Position numbers and translations under genes: made by a program. DNA of 64,000 nucleotides from Medicago truncatula (Eukaryota; Streptophyta; Magnoliopsida; Fabales; Fabaceae): NCBI RefSeq assembly GCF_003473485.1, contig NC_053043.1, forward strand, positions 18,354,001 to 18,418,000. Reading direction: 5' to 3'. This document shows positions 10,462 to 22,018 of this stretch, piece by piece. The notes under the pieces are model-generated. The model saw only the letters and a list, made by a program, of their open reading frames with translations, made no database searches and had not been told where the DNA came from. Numbering within the stretch: the first letter of the stretch is position 1; every line of letters starts with the position of its first letter.

Positions 10462-13329
10462 ATGAGTCTCTTCGGTCTTGGTAGCAGGTTCTTTTTTCTT
10501 CTTCTTCTTCTTCTTAATTTTATGTGTTTTAAGATTGTTCTCTTAATCTCTTTGAACTTAATCATCGTTTTTTCTTATGTTATATGAGATTGATGATCAT
10601 ATCATTATTGCACATGGTTATAGAATTTTTGTGCTTCAATTTGTTTGTGATTTGATGATTTAGTTTGTGGCATAGCAATTTTAATTTGTCTGCTATTTGG
10701 AATTAATCACAAGATTCAGGAATTGAAATCAGATTGAAATCTGAATAGTAATATGCTTTTCGTAAGTTTTGGATGATGTATATTTTATGTTGAGTGATAA
10801 ATACTCCATCATCTCCGGATACAAATATTCAATGAACCTAAAAAGTTTTTTTTTTTTTTTTTACTAATGGTAATATTATGTTGTCAAATTTTCTGTTCTA
10901 CCGTCCTTCTCAAATTGGCAAATTGGGTCTATACTTAGCTACCTTAGAATGGGTTTATTTGATATGCATCAATACAGCAAATATTTTTTACACGGTCAAT
11001 CAACCATCAACCAGGTAATAATATTTGATTTTAATCATATTTACTTTAAAACTCATACGAAAGGTGCTTTGTGATTGATTGGTTGATAGAACGGTATAAC
11101 AAAATTAAACTCTTTCAATATTTATATTTAGGTTTTGCAAATATGGACATAGGAAGTACCTATCAAGCACGGACGCACCTTAGATTAGGTGTGTCCCGGT
11201 GTCTGACACAACACCGACACATATGGGATTATGTCATTTTCTTGAATCAGTGTTTGTGTCGTGTTCGTGCTTCATAGATAGGAACTACTTTGCGTTTGAA
11301 AATGTGTAAAACTCCGTTCAACATTAACCACTTCACGGCTATGGTTGACTGAAATTTGAAGCTCTATAGATATCACTTATTACCTGCCAAATTGCTTCTA
11401 TCCGTAACTTTTTTGTTATGGAAATTGCTTGTTTTATTGAATTATCCGCAATTTCTTATGGCTTTTAGTATGGCATACTTTCGTTTTTATTTCTATTGAT
11501 GGTGGTCACTCGAGCATAACTAGAATTTGATATTTGATTCATGCAGAAACCAGAAAACATTTCGTCCAAAAAAGAGTGCTCCAACTGGAAGTAAGGTTGG
11601 TAATTTTGCTTGTTGTGCATCGGTTGCAAGATTCCGTCTACTTTATATCTTTTGTGGTTCATATTTGGTCATATGAGTAATGAATGTTCTATTCGTTTTG
11701 AAATCTAGGGTGCTCAACTTCAAAAACACATCGATGCTACATTGGGTAGTGGGAACTTGAGGGAAGCTGTGAAGCTGCCTCCTGGTGAAGATATCAATGA
11801 GTGGCTTGCTGTAAACAGTAAGAATCTCTAATCAATTCAGTTCTGGCAATTGGTTGCGAAGTTTCCAACTTTTCCATCTAAACCTATGTGTTTGATTTCT
11901 TAAGTCACTTATAATCTGTGTTGTTAAATAGCGGTGCTAATCGCTCTAACGTGAATTTGAACAAATCACCATTGTTGCACTATACAATATTTAGTACAAA
12001 ATATTGCTAAATAGTGGCTATAGCACACTGTTGTGTAGTGCAATTTGAGCAAACTCTATTTCCACGATCTGCAATCTGTGATTGACACCACTTATAACGT
12101 GTATGTTACTGTTTAATTGTTTACAATATTTTTGTCATAGTGATTTATGTTTTTATTTTATGTGCAGCTGTGGACTTCTTTAATCAAGTGAATATCATGT
12201 TTGGTACGTTGACCGAATTCTGCACGCCGAGTAACTGTCCTACGATGACTGCAGGACCGAAGTATGGTTTGATCCTTCAAAAAACTCTTATCTTAGTTTC
12301 ACAGCGTTTTTGCATCTATATTAATAAATATCATATCAGCTATTTCGTGTTTCTCTTTTTGGTTTGTCTGCAATTTATGTACTTCAATTCAATTGGTGTT
12401 AGGAACTTGTGAACTCTTATTATAGGAAATATTGATGCTGATTTTAGTGAATATGACATACCGATATGATAAGTAAACCCTGCCTGCTAAAAGTTATTGC
12501 ATAGTTTAGTTTCTGTTAATATTTTCAACCTTTTTGACAAGGGTTGAGATTAAACTGATTTCACATTTTCCATGTCAATCTTCCTTTGTTTTTTTAGTGT
12601 CCACTTGATCAAGTCGTTGCCTACCTTAAGCAGAGTAGTTAAATCGTCATAAAAACGTTAAAACATGCATGTGCGACAAGTATTTAATGTAAAATCGTCC
12701 AAAAAAAGAAAAGAAAAGTTATTTAATGTAAAATAATGTACAGGTATGAGTATCGATGGGCTGACGGCGTTACTATCAAGAAACCAATAGAGGTATCTGC
12801 TCCAAAGTATGTCGAGTATTTGATGGATTGGATTGAATCTCAGCTAGATGATGAAACAATTTTCCCTCAAAGATTAGGTATGTTGGACATTTCGACAATG
12901 CTGGTGGCATAATATTCTTGACTATTTATATATGTGTAGTCTCACTGCATTATTCAATTGCTTTTTTGTAGGGGCTCCTTTTCCACCCAATTTCAGAGAT
13001 GTCGTCAAGACAATATTTAAGCGATTATTCCGTGTATATGCTCACATTTATCACTCACATTTTCAGAAGATTGTGAGTTTGAAGGAAGAAGCTCACTTGA
13101 ATACTTGCTTCAAGCATTTTGTTTTATTTACTTGGGTAAGATGTCACAAAGATAAATTTTTTATTGATGTCTTTGTACTGAATTGTAGTCATTGAAAGCA
13201 TGTTGTTGGATTCAACTTGAATTTATTAGCTGAGATACATACTTTCTTATGTTGTAGGAATTCCGGTTGATCGAAAAAGCGGAGCTAGCACCTCTTGAGG
13301 ACCTTGTTGATTCAATTATACAATTATAG
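10462..13329 (+). CDS. MOB1: MOB1 kinase activator
   Basis: MOB1 adaptor of the Hippo/NDR-kinase pathway; in plants it binds NDR-type AGC kinases and acts in cell division, growth and pollen or root development. Seven exons join in frame: 10462-10487, 11547-11595, 11709-11817, 12168-12261, 12744-12877, 12972-13135, 13258-13329. Total 648 nt, 215 aa, exactly the family length. All introns are GT-AG. The product starts [20 protein letters not shown]. It has the zinc site C-x4-C in [11 protein letters not shown] and the His pair in HIYHSHF, plus the conserved [12 protein letters not shown] helix, and ends near LVDSIIQL. The start codon has a good context (CCACCATGA). The large first intron carries a small inverted-repeat element. 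Confidence 0.97.
11150..11285. mobile_element. Small inverted-repeat element in MOB1 intron 1
   Basis: Same family as the insert at 3135-3280: ends AAGCACGGACGCACC and GTTCGTGCTTCAT, with outer AGTACCTATC and GATAGGAACT also pairing. Lies wholly within intron 1, so it does not alter the coding sequence. Confidence 0.7.
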
Positions 13330-15602
13330 TGCTGTTTATTTTCCTTCTCTTTCATTCATTTTGGAAAGGTTAGACATTGGAAGGTTGGGTATACATTTTT
13401 GTCGGCTTATTATCATGCCCTTGTGATATACTTTGCTAAATGGAAAACCTTTAGCCACTTTTTTCTATTTGTGCCTGCATTGTTGGTATGGTTTGCTGAA
13501 AAATCTTTGTGAATCAAGCTAAACAGCGAGCCAATTATCGATGCATTGACGCTTTATTTTTCCTAGATGGTGTTTCTATATTTTGAAGTACTTTTTGCTT
13601 GTTTTTCCTGTCAATGGTTTTAAGGCGACGTTATAAATTATGATTTCATGTGATGAACAATTTATTCAAATTCTGTAACTTTTCAGATAAATATTCAATT
13701 TCTTTGCAAATGAAGCTGCTAAGGCTTTTGATGGAAGACAAACATGAATGCAGTTAACAAGTTCTGTATATTGTATTTCCCTAAAAAAAAAAAAGTTATG
13801 TATATTGTATATTCGTAATGTGAAGAAATTCTTTATATTAGATTTAGGAGTTCCTAGAATTTGTTAACGCGGCTAAATTTTTTGCGTTTCATCATTGAAA
13901 ACGATTTCTATGATGATACAAGTATTTCTTGAGTATTTAAAATAATTTGTTTTTGGATCACAAGTAATTGATATATTTTTTTGTTGAGAAAATCCCAATT
14001 TTGATTCAACTTTGTGAAAATCGATTAAATTTAGCAATTGATTAAAAAACTTTTAGACTGTTTTTTTCTTAGGACTTTTCCCAATAACAACAATATTAGT
14101 AGTTCCTTTCAAAAAACAATATTAGTAGTTAGTGTGTATATTCAGGAAACTTTTTGAGGTTTGCCACATTAACGGTTTATGATTCCAAGTTAACCTTTTC
14201 AGATACTAGAGCTATACTAGAAAAGGAGGAGGAAGTAGAAGAGTTGATCTTACACTCCAAACTCCAAAGGCAGCTTAAATTCAAAAGCATCAAACCTAAA
14301 AATGGTTCTATAATTTCTATTTATAGTTAAAATGTGTCTAAGTCCAACAAGAAACATAATTAAAAAAACATAAAATGCAGTTTTAACGTATCAAACACGA
14401 TCGTGTTAACTATCACATCTAAATGTATTTCATAACAAGCTAAAATAAACTACAATTTGAAGCATGAAACACGGTCGTGTTTCTTAATAAACGTCATGTT
14501 GACGTTTAATTTGCTTTTAGATTGACCAATCTCCAAATAATAGACAACTTTTCAATGCTTAAGTGCTTATTTCTTACGCAACGAAATATAAGAAATGCAA
14601 TCATCGAATCTAAGAAAATGAGTCAAAACCAGAGAGATTAAACGTAGATGGGATAAGTGTGCTTGGTTGAGTGATGGTCACCCGCCACCGTGAGTTTAGA
14701 GTTCCCTCGATTGTGAGTTTTAATAGCTTCAACGTACAGTTTCTACTCCACGGTAAATTTTTACCACAATTCAATTGCTTTTCTAAAACTCACTAAAAAC
14801 ACATGAAAAAGTGATTGAAAATATGATGCAATCAAATTAACTATGGAACATAGAAACATTGGTCAATATTTCAAAATGTCTATATTATACTTAGATGATA
14901 TATTCTATCTTTGGACTTTTGAGTTCTAAAAGTCTGCAATTAAAAAGTCAAATCTCACACATGAACTAATTTAAAATTACCGGAGTTTAATCTTTATGTT
15001 AATTTTTAAAAATGTGAAAAATAAATTGGCTGTTTTGGTAAATAATGGATATCCTAACATTAAATTAAAGGAATGGAAGAAACGGAAACTCCCTTACACG
15101 ATTTTGAAATCCTAAATTTAAATTTAGACGACAACGTTCAATCTAATAATATGAATATTGCGAACTAAAATAAGAATCAAAACACATTTCAACTAAAGTT
15201 TGCATGTAATCATTCACCTCTTAAACATCTAATCAAGAGCGAACAATCCAGATTATAATAACCAATTTTAACTATTTTTAAATCTAAAATTAAAGTTTAA
15301 AATTCAAACCATATGATCATAATATGACGGTCTAGATATGACAGACTACTGTGCAACCACAACATCACTACTACACACAAACCCAGTCCACACTACCGGC
15401 GGGAAAATGAAGTAAAATGTGCGAAGGAAGATTCTCATACGTCGTCGTTTACTGTACACATTAATCTGCGGTTACTTCGAAGCGGTGCAAACCACAAATT
15501 ACACTCCCAATAAATACTCACTCACTCTCCTTTTCCCTCCAAATCCCTTCATTTCCCTTTTCATTTCCAAACCCTACTCTTCTTCCTTATTCATAGCCGA
15601 AA
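13330..15602. other. Intergenic region between MOB1 and the RAD7-like gene
   Basis: MOB1 3' UTR at the left, then AT-rich DNA without a credible ORF. Two short stretches (14396-14410 and 14468-14482) share ACACG-TCGTGTT. The segment just before 15603 (from about 15360) is less AT-rich and probably holds the promoter and 5' UTR of the RAD7-like gene. Confidence 0.55.
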
Positions 15603-18600
15603 ATGTCTCCACCAACTAAAACTACACCCCCCTCTAAACCCATACACCCCCTCACTCCTACTCAAACCACCGAATCTCCTTCCCTTTCTTCCTCCTCCGC
15701 TCCTCCTCGCCGTCGCAGCCTCCGTCTCGCTAACTCCGAACCAGCCTTAACTACCCCCGAACCAACCACCGCTAGGGTTTCCGAACCGAAGAAACAGAAA
15801 ATGGATAAATCAAATCTTACCGCTTCGGATTCCGAACCTAATCCAATACCGAACGGTTTTGTGAACTTGCGATCGGGGAAGAAAATTCTCAAACGTGAAA
15901 TCGTTATCGATGATAATGATTCTCAGAACAACACTCCTAAAAGGAACAAAATCGAAGTGAAAAACGATGAAGTAGAATCTAGTGGAAGAAGAAAATTGAC
16001 TAGAGAAGAGAAAGGGAAGGAACCTGTTGTTGTCGCTGATGAAAAGGAAAATGAAAATAACGAATTCGGTGTGGAATCTGAAGGCGTAGTTGAGAATATT
16101 GTGGAAGAGAGAAATGAAGTACCGAATGTTGTAGAAGAAGCTAGAAATGCTATTAATAATGTGAGAGAGGAACGCGGTGTGAGGAGGAATATGGAACGAT
16201 TTCGTGATATAGCGAGAGTGAATGCTTCACGTTTCGCGCATTTTGTGAATGATGAAAGCGCTGATGAGGATTTGGTGCAGGAAAATGGAGTAGAAGAAGA
16301 GAGGAATGAGGTTGAAGATTGGCCTGGTCCATTTTCAACTGCGATGAAAATCATTAGGGATCGAGAGAAGAAATGGATTCCATTTGGTTCTGATACTGTG
16401 CAGGAGAATTTGATTGATAAGATAAAGTGGAAACCGAAAACGGGTTTGGAGAAGTTAGGTGGAAAGTTAACTGTTCCGTCATTGCAAGAGCTTTGTATTA
16501 GGATACTTGCTAAGAATGTGGATGCGATTGTTTCGCTTGAGGGTGTGCCGGATGGTTTGAGGCATAGGCTTAGTCAGTTGTTGTGTGATTCGAGAAGAAT
16601 GAATGATCATTTCTTTGAACTTCTTGTTGGTGGAAGTCCGACCGAGATTCGGGTTAGAGACTGCTCGTGGTTGTCCGAGGAACATTTTACTAAGTGCTTT
16701 GAAGAAAGTGATACTTCTAATTTGGTGGTACGTGGTTTTTACTTGTTTTGTTGTCGTTTAGTGTTTCATGTGATTTTGTTAGATTGTTGTGATTAAGGAA
16801 ATCACGGTTGCTGTCAAATATATATAGATGATACTAATTGAATTGTAGTTGCAGTGATATCAAACAGGCTGATATAGCGGCCGAATTGCAGTCGCAGACT
16901 CTTTAAAACACTCAGTGATTTTAGTAGATTGAGTTTAGATTAACTTTGGATTGTAGGTGAATATTTGTTTGATAACTGAATAAGCTATTTTCAGTTTTCA
17001 AAGGTGTGTTTAGGCGGTTTTTTTAACTTGTTTAATAGCTTTTAGTGTTTCATATAATTTCGATGAATTATTGCAAACAGGGTCTGAATTTGCGGTCATA
17101 GTTAGATACGGAAAATGCCGCCTCAATTTTAGTTGTAGTGGTATCGAACACTTTGCTGTAACGGTCAAATTTCATTTGAGGACTTTTTAAAACCCTAATA
17201 GTGAAATTAATGAATTGAGTTTAAATTAACTTTGGTCAGTTGGTGATTCTCGCTTTTAGATGAATATTTGATAACTGAATAAGCCATTACAAAGTTTACA
17301 AACGTGTGTAGGCAGGCGGTTTTAACTTGTTTGATTGCTTTTGGTGTTTCATGTAATTTTGTTGAATTGTTGCGTGATATCAAACACCGTGATATCAAAC
17401 ACCTTGATACAACTCTGACAAAATGCAGTTGCGATTTATTTTTAATAGTATATTTTTCCACAAATCTTTATTGTTGTTATATAATGATTATATAACAAAT
17501 ATTTCACTAAAACTTCAGTGCGGTTTTGTCGGCGTGGTGGTTTATCCTTGTATATTTTTAAATTATCACGTACTGGGTTCGAATCTTGACATTAATGTTT
17601 TTTGCTCAATAAATTTGTTAAAAAGGCTTTAGAAGGACTTGATCCCAGGACAACAAGGCTGCGATATATTGTTTTGCCGCTGATCCACCTCTGCTAGTTT
17701 GGTTGTCTGAAGATATTATACTAAAAATATGCAAAAATATATGCAGTTGAAAGTGTGTGTATATCGAAACTTTTGGAGGGGCACATTCTATGTCCTATCT
17801 AAGATCCGCCTTGGTTTTAGGCGATTCTCGATTAGTATGAATATTTAATAACTGAAAAAGCCCTTATAAGTTTACAGTCGTGTAGAAGTTCGGCAAGCGA
17901 TATTTTCAAAATTTTGAGATTAAGAGTCCATTAATTATAAAAGATTCAGAATCAATTAGGATGAAGTTTTCAATAAAGATTTGTGGAAAAATTTACTATT
18001 AAAAGAATACGCAATAACTACTGGTTTCTTTATTCATTAGTAATGTGAGCCAATAAAGATTTGTGGAAAAATTTACTATTAAAAGAATACGCAATAACTA
18101 CTGGTTTCTTTATTCATTAGTAATGTGAGCTTCCTTACCTTGGCAGTGGAGCCAACAGAGAGTCTGACTGGGTCGTGTAAGCACACATATATGACTCTAT
18201 AAGAATATGGGGATTACATGGGGATATGAAATGGATATGATTATGGGGATATGAGAAATTTTGAAAATTATAGGACATTACATGGTCTATAATTGGTTTA
18301 AAATTAATATGAAGTGTAAAATATTAAATCACGGACAGTAACATTTCAAAAGTTAGCATGTGTCCTTTTAAAATCATAAATTTTTGTGGTACTTTGTTTA
18401 GTATTTGACAAGGCAAAACACAATGTATTTTTGTTTTAAATGTTTTTTCCGCTTTCTTCACTTTGTAGCTTTCTTGTTTATATTTATCTAGCTTTTGTTT
18501 TATATTCCTATTTGCTTTCTGAAGATTTGATTATCTGAGTTTTACTTATTTATTCAATTTTGAATTTGAAATAGGTACTGCAACTTGACCAGTGTGGGCG

Positions 18601-20983
18601 CTGTTTGCCGGATTATGTGGTAGTTGATACTTTAGCAAGGTCACCAAAGCAGTTACCTAATTTAACAAGTCTATCCCTTGGTGGTGCATGTCGGCTCTCA
18701 GATGGGGGGTTGCGAGCACTTGTTTCTTCTACTCCAACACTTAGATCAATAAACCTTAGCCAGTGCTCGCTTCTCACATCTGCCAGTCTTCATATTTTGG
18801 CTGAATCATTGAAAACTCTTTTGAAAGAGTTGTACCTTGATCACTGCCTTGGCATTGATGCTGCACTAATTGTGCCAGCACTGATGGAGCTTGAAAATTT
18901 AGAAGTGTTGTCAGTGGCTGGCATTCCAACTGTTTGTGATACCTTTGTAAAGGATTACATTGTTGCACGTGGTCACAACATGAAAGAGCTTATTCTGAAG
19001 GACTGCGTGTAAGTATCATTATAGCAGTTTGTTTCGTGTCTCAAATCTCCTATAGATATTCATATAAGTAATTTCATGGCAATTTCATTTTAGATAGTTG
19101 GAGAATAAATTACCAATCAGAGAAAAATATAGCCTAATTCGGTGTTTATGTTAAAACCAATATCGTTCTTTTTAAATTGTTGATCATTCTTTGGACATGG
19201 ATTAATGATTATTTGTGAATTTATTAGTTCATTCAAAATTAATAATTTACTCAAATTGTAGGTTCCTTATTTCTTTCTTTCTCAATAGATATTTATCAAT
19301 ATTTCAACTTGTTGATTATATTTCTCGATATGCAGAAACTTGACTGATGCATCAATCAAAGTTGTTGCTGAACATTGTCCTGGAATATGTCGGCTTGATC
19401 TGATGAACGTGTGCAAATTAACAGATTTGTCCATGGGATATCTTACAAACGGTTGTCGTGCACTTCATACACTGAAGCTTTGCCGTAACACATTCAGGTG
19501 TCTGTTTTTCCTGTTTCCTTTATTTGTATTTGTGTTTAATTATGGCTTTATGTTTTTCTTATGCTAGCACTCGTATTTTCGGCACCTTATTGATGCCCTC
19601 ACTTTTTATTATGAATTTTACTGTTCTTGTCTGTAGTAAGAATTTAAAAGGACAGTCATCTTTGTTACCATACTGTTCCCATGTGCTGTTTGAGTGTTCT
19701 AGAGTTTAATGGGCATATGCCGTCGGTGTATAAAATTGGTTTATATTAATAATGCATATTCGTTAATCCTTTTCCATATGCATTAAGAATGGACTCTCTT
19801 AATGTTGATTTTTCACTTGTCTGAGTCTCTGAGATAGAGACGAAGACCCTAAACAGGTTCCGACATATTTTGCTGATAGGCCGAGGGTCTTTGTCTATCT
19901 CTGTAATTTTCCTGTCGTGCAAAAAATTCATGAGAGGAATATTCATAATATTCATACCCTCCTATTGATTGATTCCCCACTTCAAGTCTTACTTTTGTGC
20001 TTAATCAAATCATGAGTCTCCCAATTAATGTATAAACTAATCTAACTTTTTCAAACACTGCAGTGATGAAGCAATTGCTGCATTTGTGGAGACTAATGGA
20101 GAGTCCTTGATAGATTTATCGCTTAATAACATCAAAAAGGTATCTTGCTTATTTGCCTCATGTGACTCTCTCTCCAGTGTCTTGTGAAAAGGGTATGATT
20201 ATTATTGCATTATGCTACATAAATGCACATTTATAAACAAACAGGTACTTGAACATTCTTATATGCTGAAAGAGCCGCTTTGTGTTTGTAAAAAGATTTC
20301 ATACTCTATTTGTCTGTTTTTTTTTTTTGTGAAATTATATTGCTCAAGGCCCCGCCCACCTGATGCAGGAAGCTTTATTATAATTTTAGCTATCTGAGGC
20401 TGTTAAATATTTCTGCCTATTTGGATTGGATTATCAGTTTAGTTGTAGCCTGCTAATTCTTAGTTACATTGTTTCGCTTTCTGAGTGCCTCATTTGATTT
20501 AATCCAGGTTGGTTATCACACGACCTTATCACTTGCAAGCCATGCAAAAAAATTGCATAGTCTAGATGTATCTTGGTGCCGAACTTTGACCGACAATGCA
20601 TTGGGTTTGATAGTGGATAGTTGCTTGTCACTTAGATTGCTTAAACTCTTCGGATGCACTCAGGTATCATATCGTTGAGCCTTGCCTCAAAAACGTTAGT
20701 TATTAATTCATTGATGCCACTGATATCATAGTTCCTTCTTATGTTGGTATTGTATATTGTATAAAATGTAGTGTAATTATATGATTCGCTAAGCTTTCAT
20801 GAAGAATAAAAGAAATGTTTCATTTTGTTGCAGTTAACAGATGTTTTTCTGAAGGGCCACTCGAACTCACAGATCCAGTTAATTGGCCTAAAAATGACTT
20901 CTGTTTTGCAACATGTCAAAGTGCCGGATCCTCATCAAAGCGCTTTGAATTATTCGTCAGTCTCTGTAGATTTGGCTCCGTAG
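15603..20983 (+). CDS. RAD7/rhp7-like leucine-rich-repeat protein
   Basis: Plant homologue of the yeast nucleotide-excision-repair factor RAD7/rhp7 (Arabidopsis At2g06040 type). Six exons join in frame: 15603-16727, 18575-19008, 19336-19497, 20064-20139, 20508-20663, 20834-20983; total 2103 nt, 700 aa. The first ~240 residues are low-complexity, Ser/Pro-rich then charged, with basic patches (RRRSLRLA, LRSGKKILKRE) that suit nuclear import. From about residue 300 the RAD7-type region begins (LCIRILAKNVDAIVSLEGVP), then QLDQCGRCLPD and a series of LRRs of the F-box/RNI type (LTSLSLGGACRLSDGGL, LHSLDVSWCRTLTDNAL). It ends SSVSVDLAP. RAD7 works with RAD16 and a cullin ligase in yeast; the plant role is inferred. 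Intron 1 (1.85 kb) carries local duplications. It is convergent with the GNAT gene, about 1 kb apart. Confidence 0.92.
16755..17420 (+). repeat. Diverged direct repeats in intron 1 of the RAD7-like gene
   Basis: Three diverged copies of a ~290-base segment begin near 16755, 17045 and 17340, each with a GTGTTTCAT-TAATTT-GATGAATT-type start. The first two continue through GATATCAAAC/GGTATCGAAC, GAGTTTAGATTAACTTTGG and GATAACTGAATAAGC. The open frames here are intronic chance frames. Confidence 0.65.
17971..18130 (+). repeat. Perfect 80-bp tandem duplication in the same intron
   Basis: The unit starting CAATAAAGATTTGTGGAAAA and ending TAATGTGAGC occurs at 17971-18050 and again at 18051-18130 without a difference that I can see, so it is recent or an assembly artefact. 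Confidence 0.93.
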
Positions 20984-22018
20984 CTTTGACATAATCTGAA
21001 ATCAGAGAAACTAATACAGTAGTAACAGTGGCATTACAAATATTTCTAGGCCAGTGGAACTTTTTTTTGCTACAATGCCTCAACTTGAAAGAGGATTTTA
21101 TTTTTGCTTTCGACATATGATAGTGAAGTTATATGTCTGTAACAGTGACAGAAGTTTCCTTTTTTTGCAAGCATTTATCAAGGTCATCAAACCTAACATA
21201 CCAACCTGACTTTTTACTTTTTTACTTATATCTTGAGAAAGACCATTACATTTATGTGTCCAAATATTATTACTTGGTGGTGAGTTTTCATTTTGTTGGC
21301 TCGAGTTCTGATTACCCTTTTTAGCAATTTATCAAATTCATATTAGCCTCCAAAAAAAAAATTTGTTTTAGCCGATTTTTATCCATGGAATCAATAGAAA
21401 TGATTATCATGACTCTTGCATTGTCGTTTTCTTGAACTAATTTTTTCTTTTTCTTTCTAAATGAAGCATAAGAGTATACATTTATGTATATTCTTGCAAC
21501 TGATCTCGGTGCATATTTTATTTAATCGTTAGCTGTGAAACCGTGCAAGTGCTTTCTTTTGTAAAACTTGTCTATGTAATATCATTTAACTGCAAGTAAC
21601 CAAATAGTTCGCTTGAATGATTGATGAACTTTTAATGTTGAATCAATCAAGATAACCCAGTTCAATCCGTGACTGGAATGGGCAACAATGAATCCCCGAC
21701 TATAAATAAAGAATATGGAAGAAAATCATTTAACTGCACAAACACTGCAATAGAACACAGTGCATTCCAGTCCTTGTTCTTGTTCTGTTTCATTAATACT
21801 TTTTACAATCCAAATGTATTTGAGTATGCATAGTCAAATTCAATAAAAGGAGGAATACAAGACACCACAAAAATTACAAAATGGAAGACATCCATACATA
21901 AAAAGATGGACACCTACACGCCTATACATTGATTCAAATGATTTACAGAAACTGAAACAGTTGGCTTTGAAATTTGCAACTGTTCCAGATTGGATCATAA
22001 TTAACTATGTTTTGTATT
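20984..22018. other. Convergent intergenic region
   Basis: 3' UTRs of the RAD7-like gene (left) and the GNAT gene (right, minus strand) with AT-rich DNA between. No further ORF of interest. The part at about 21842-22018 has a diverged copy at 52812-52990. Confidence 0.6.

Noticed and set aside
15923..16354. 143-codon minus-strand frame
   Set aside because: It lies opposite the charged exon 1 of the RAD7-like gene; Ser/Phe/Leu-rich composition is the mirror of Glu/Lys-rich coding sequence. No splice-consistent extension.
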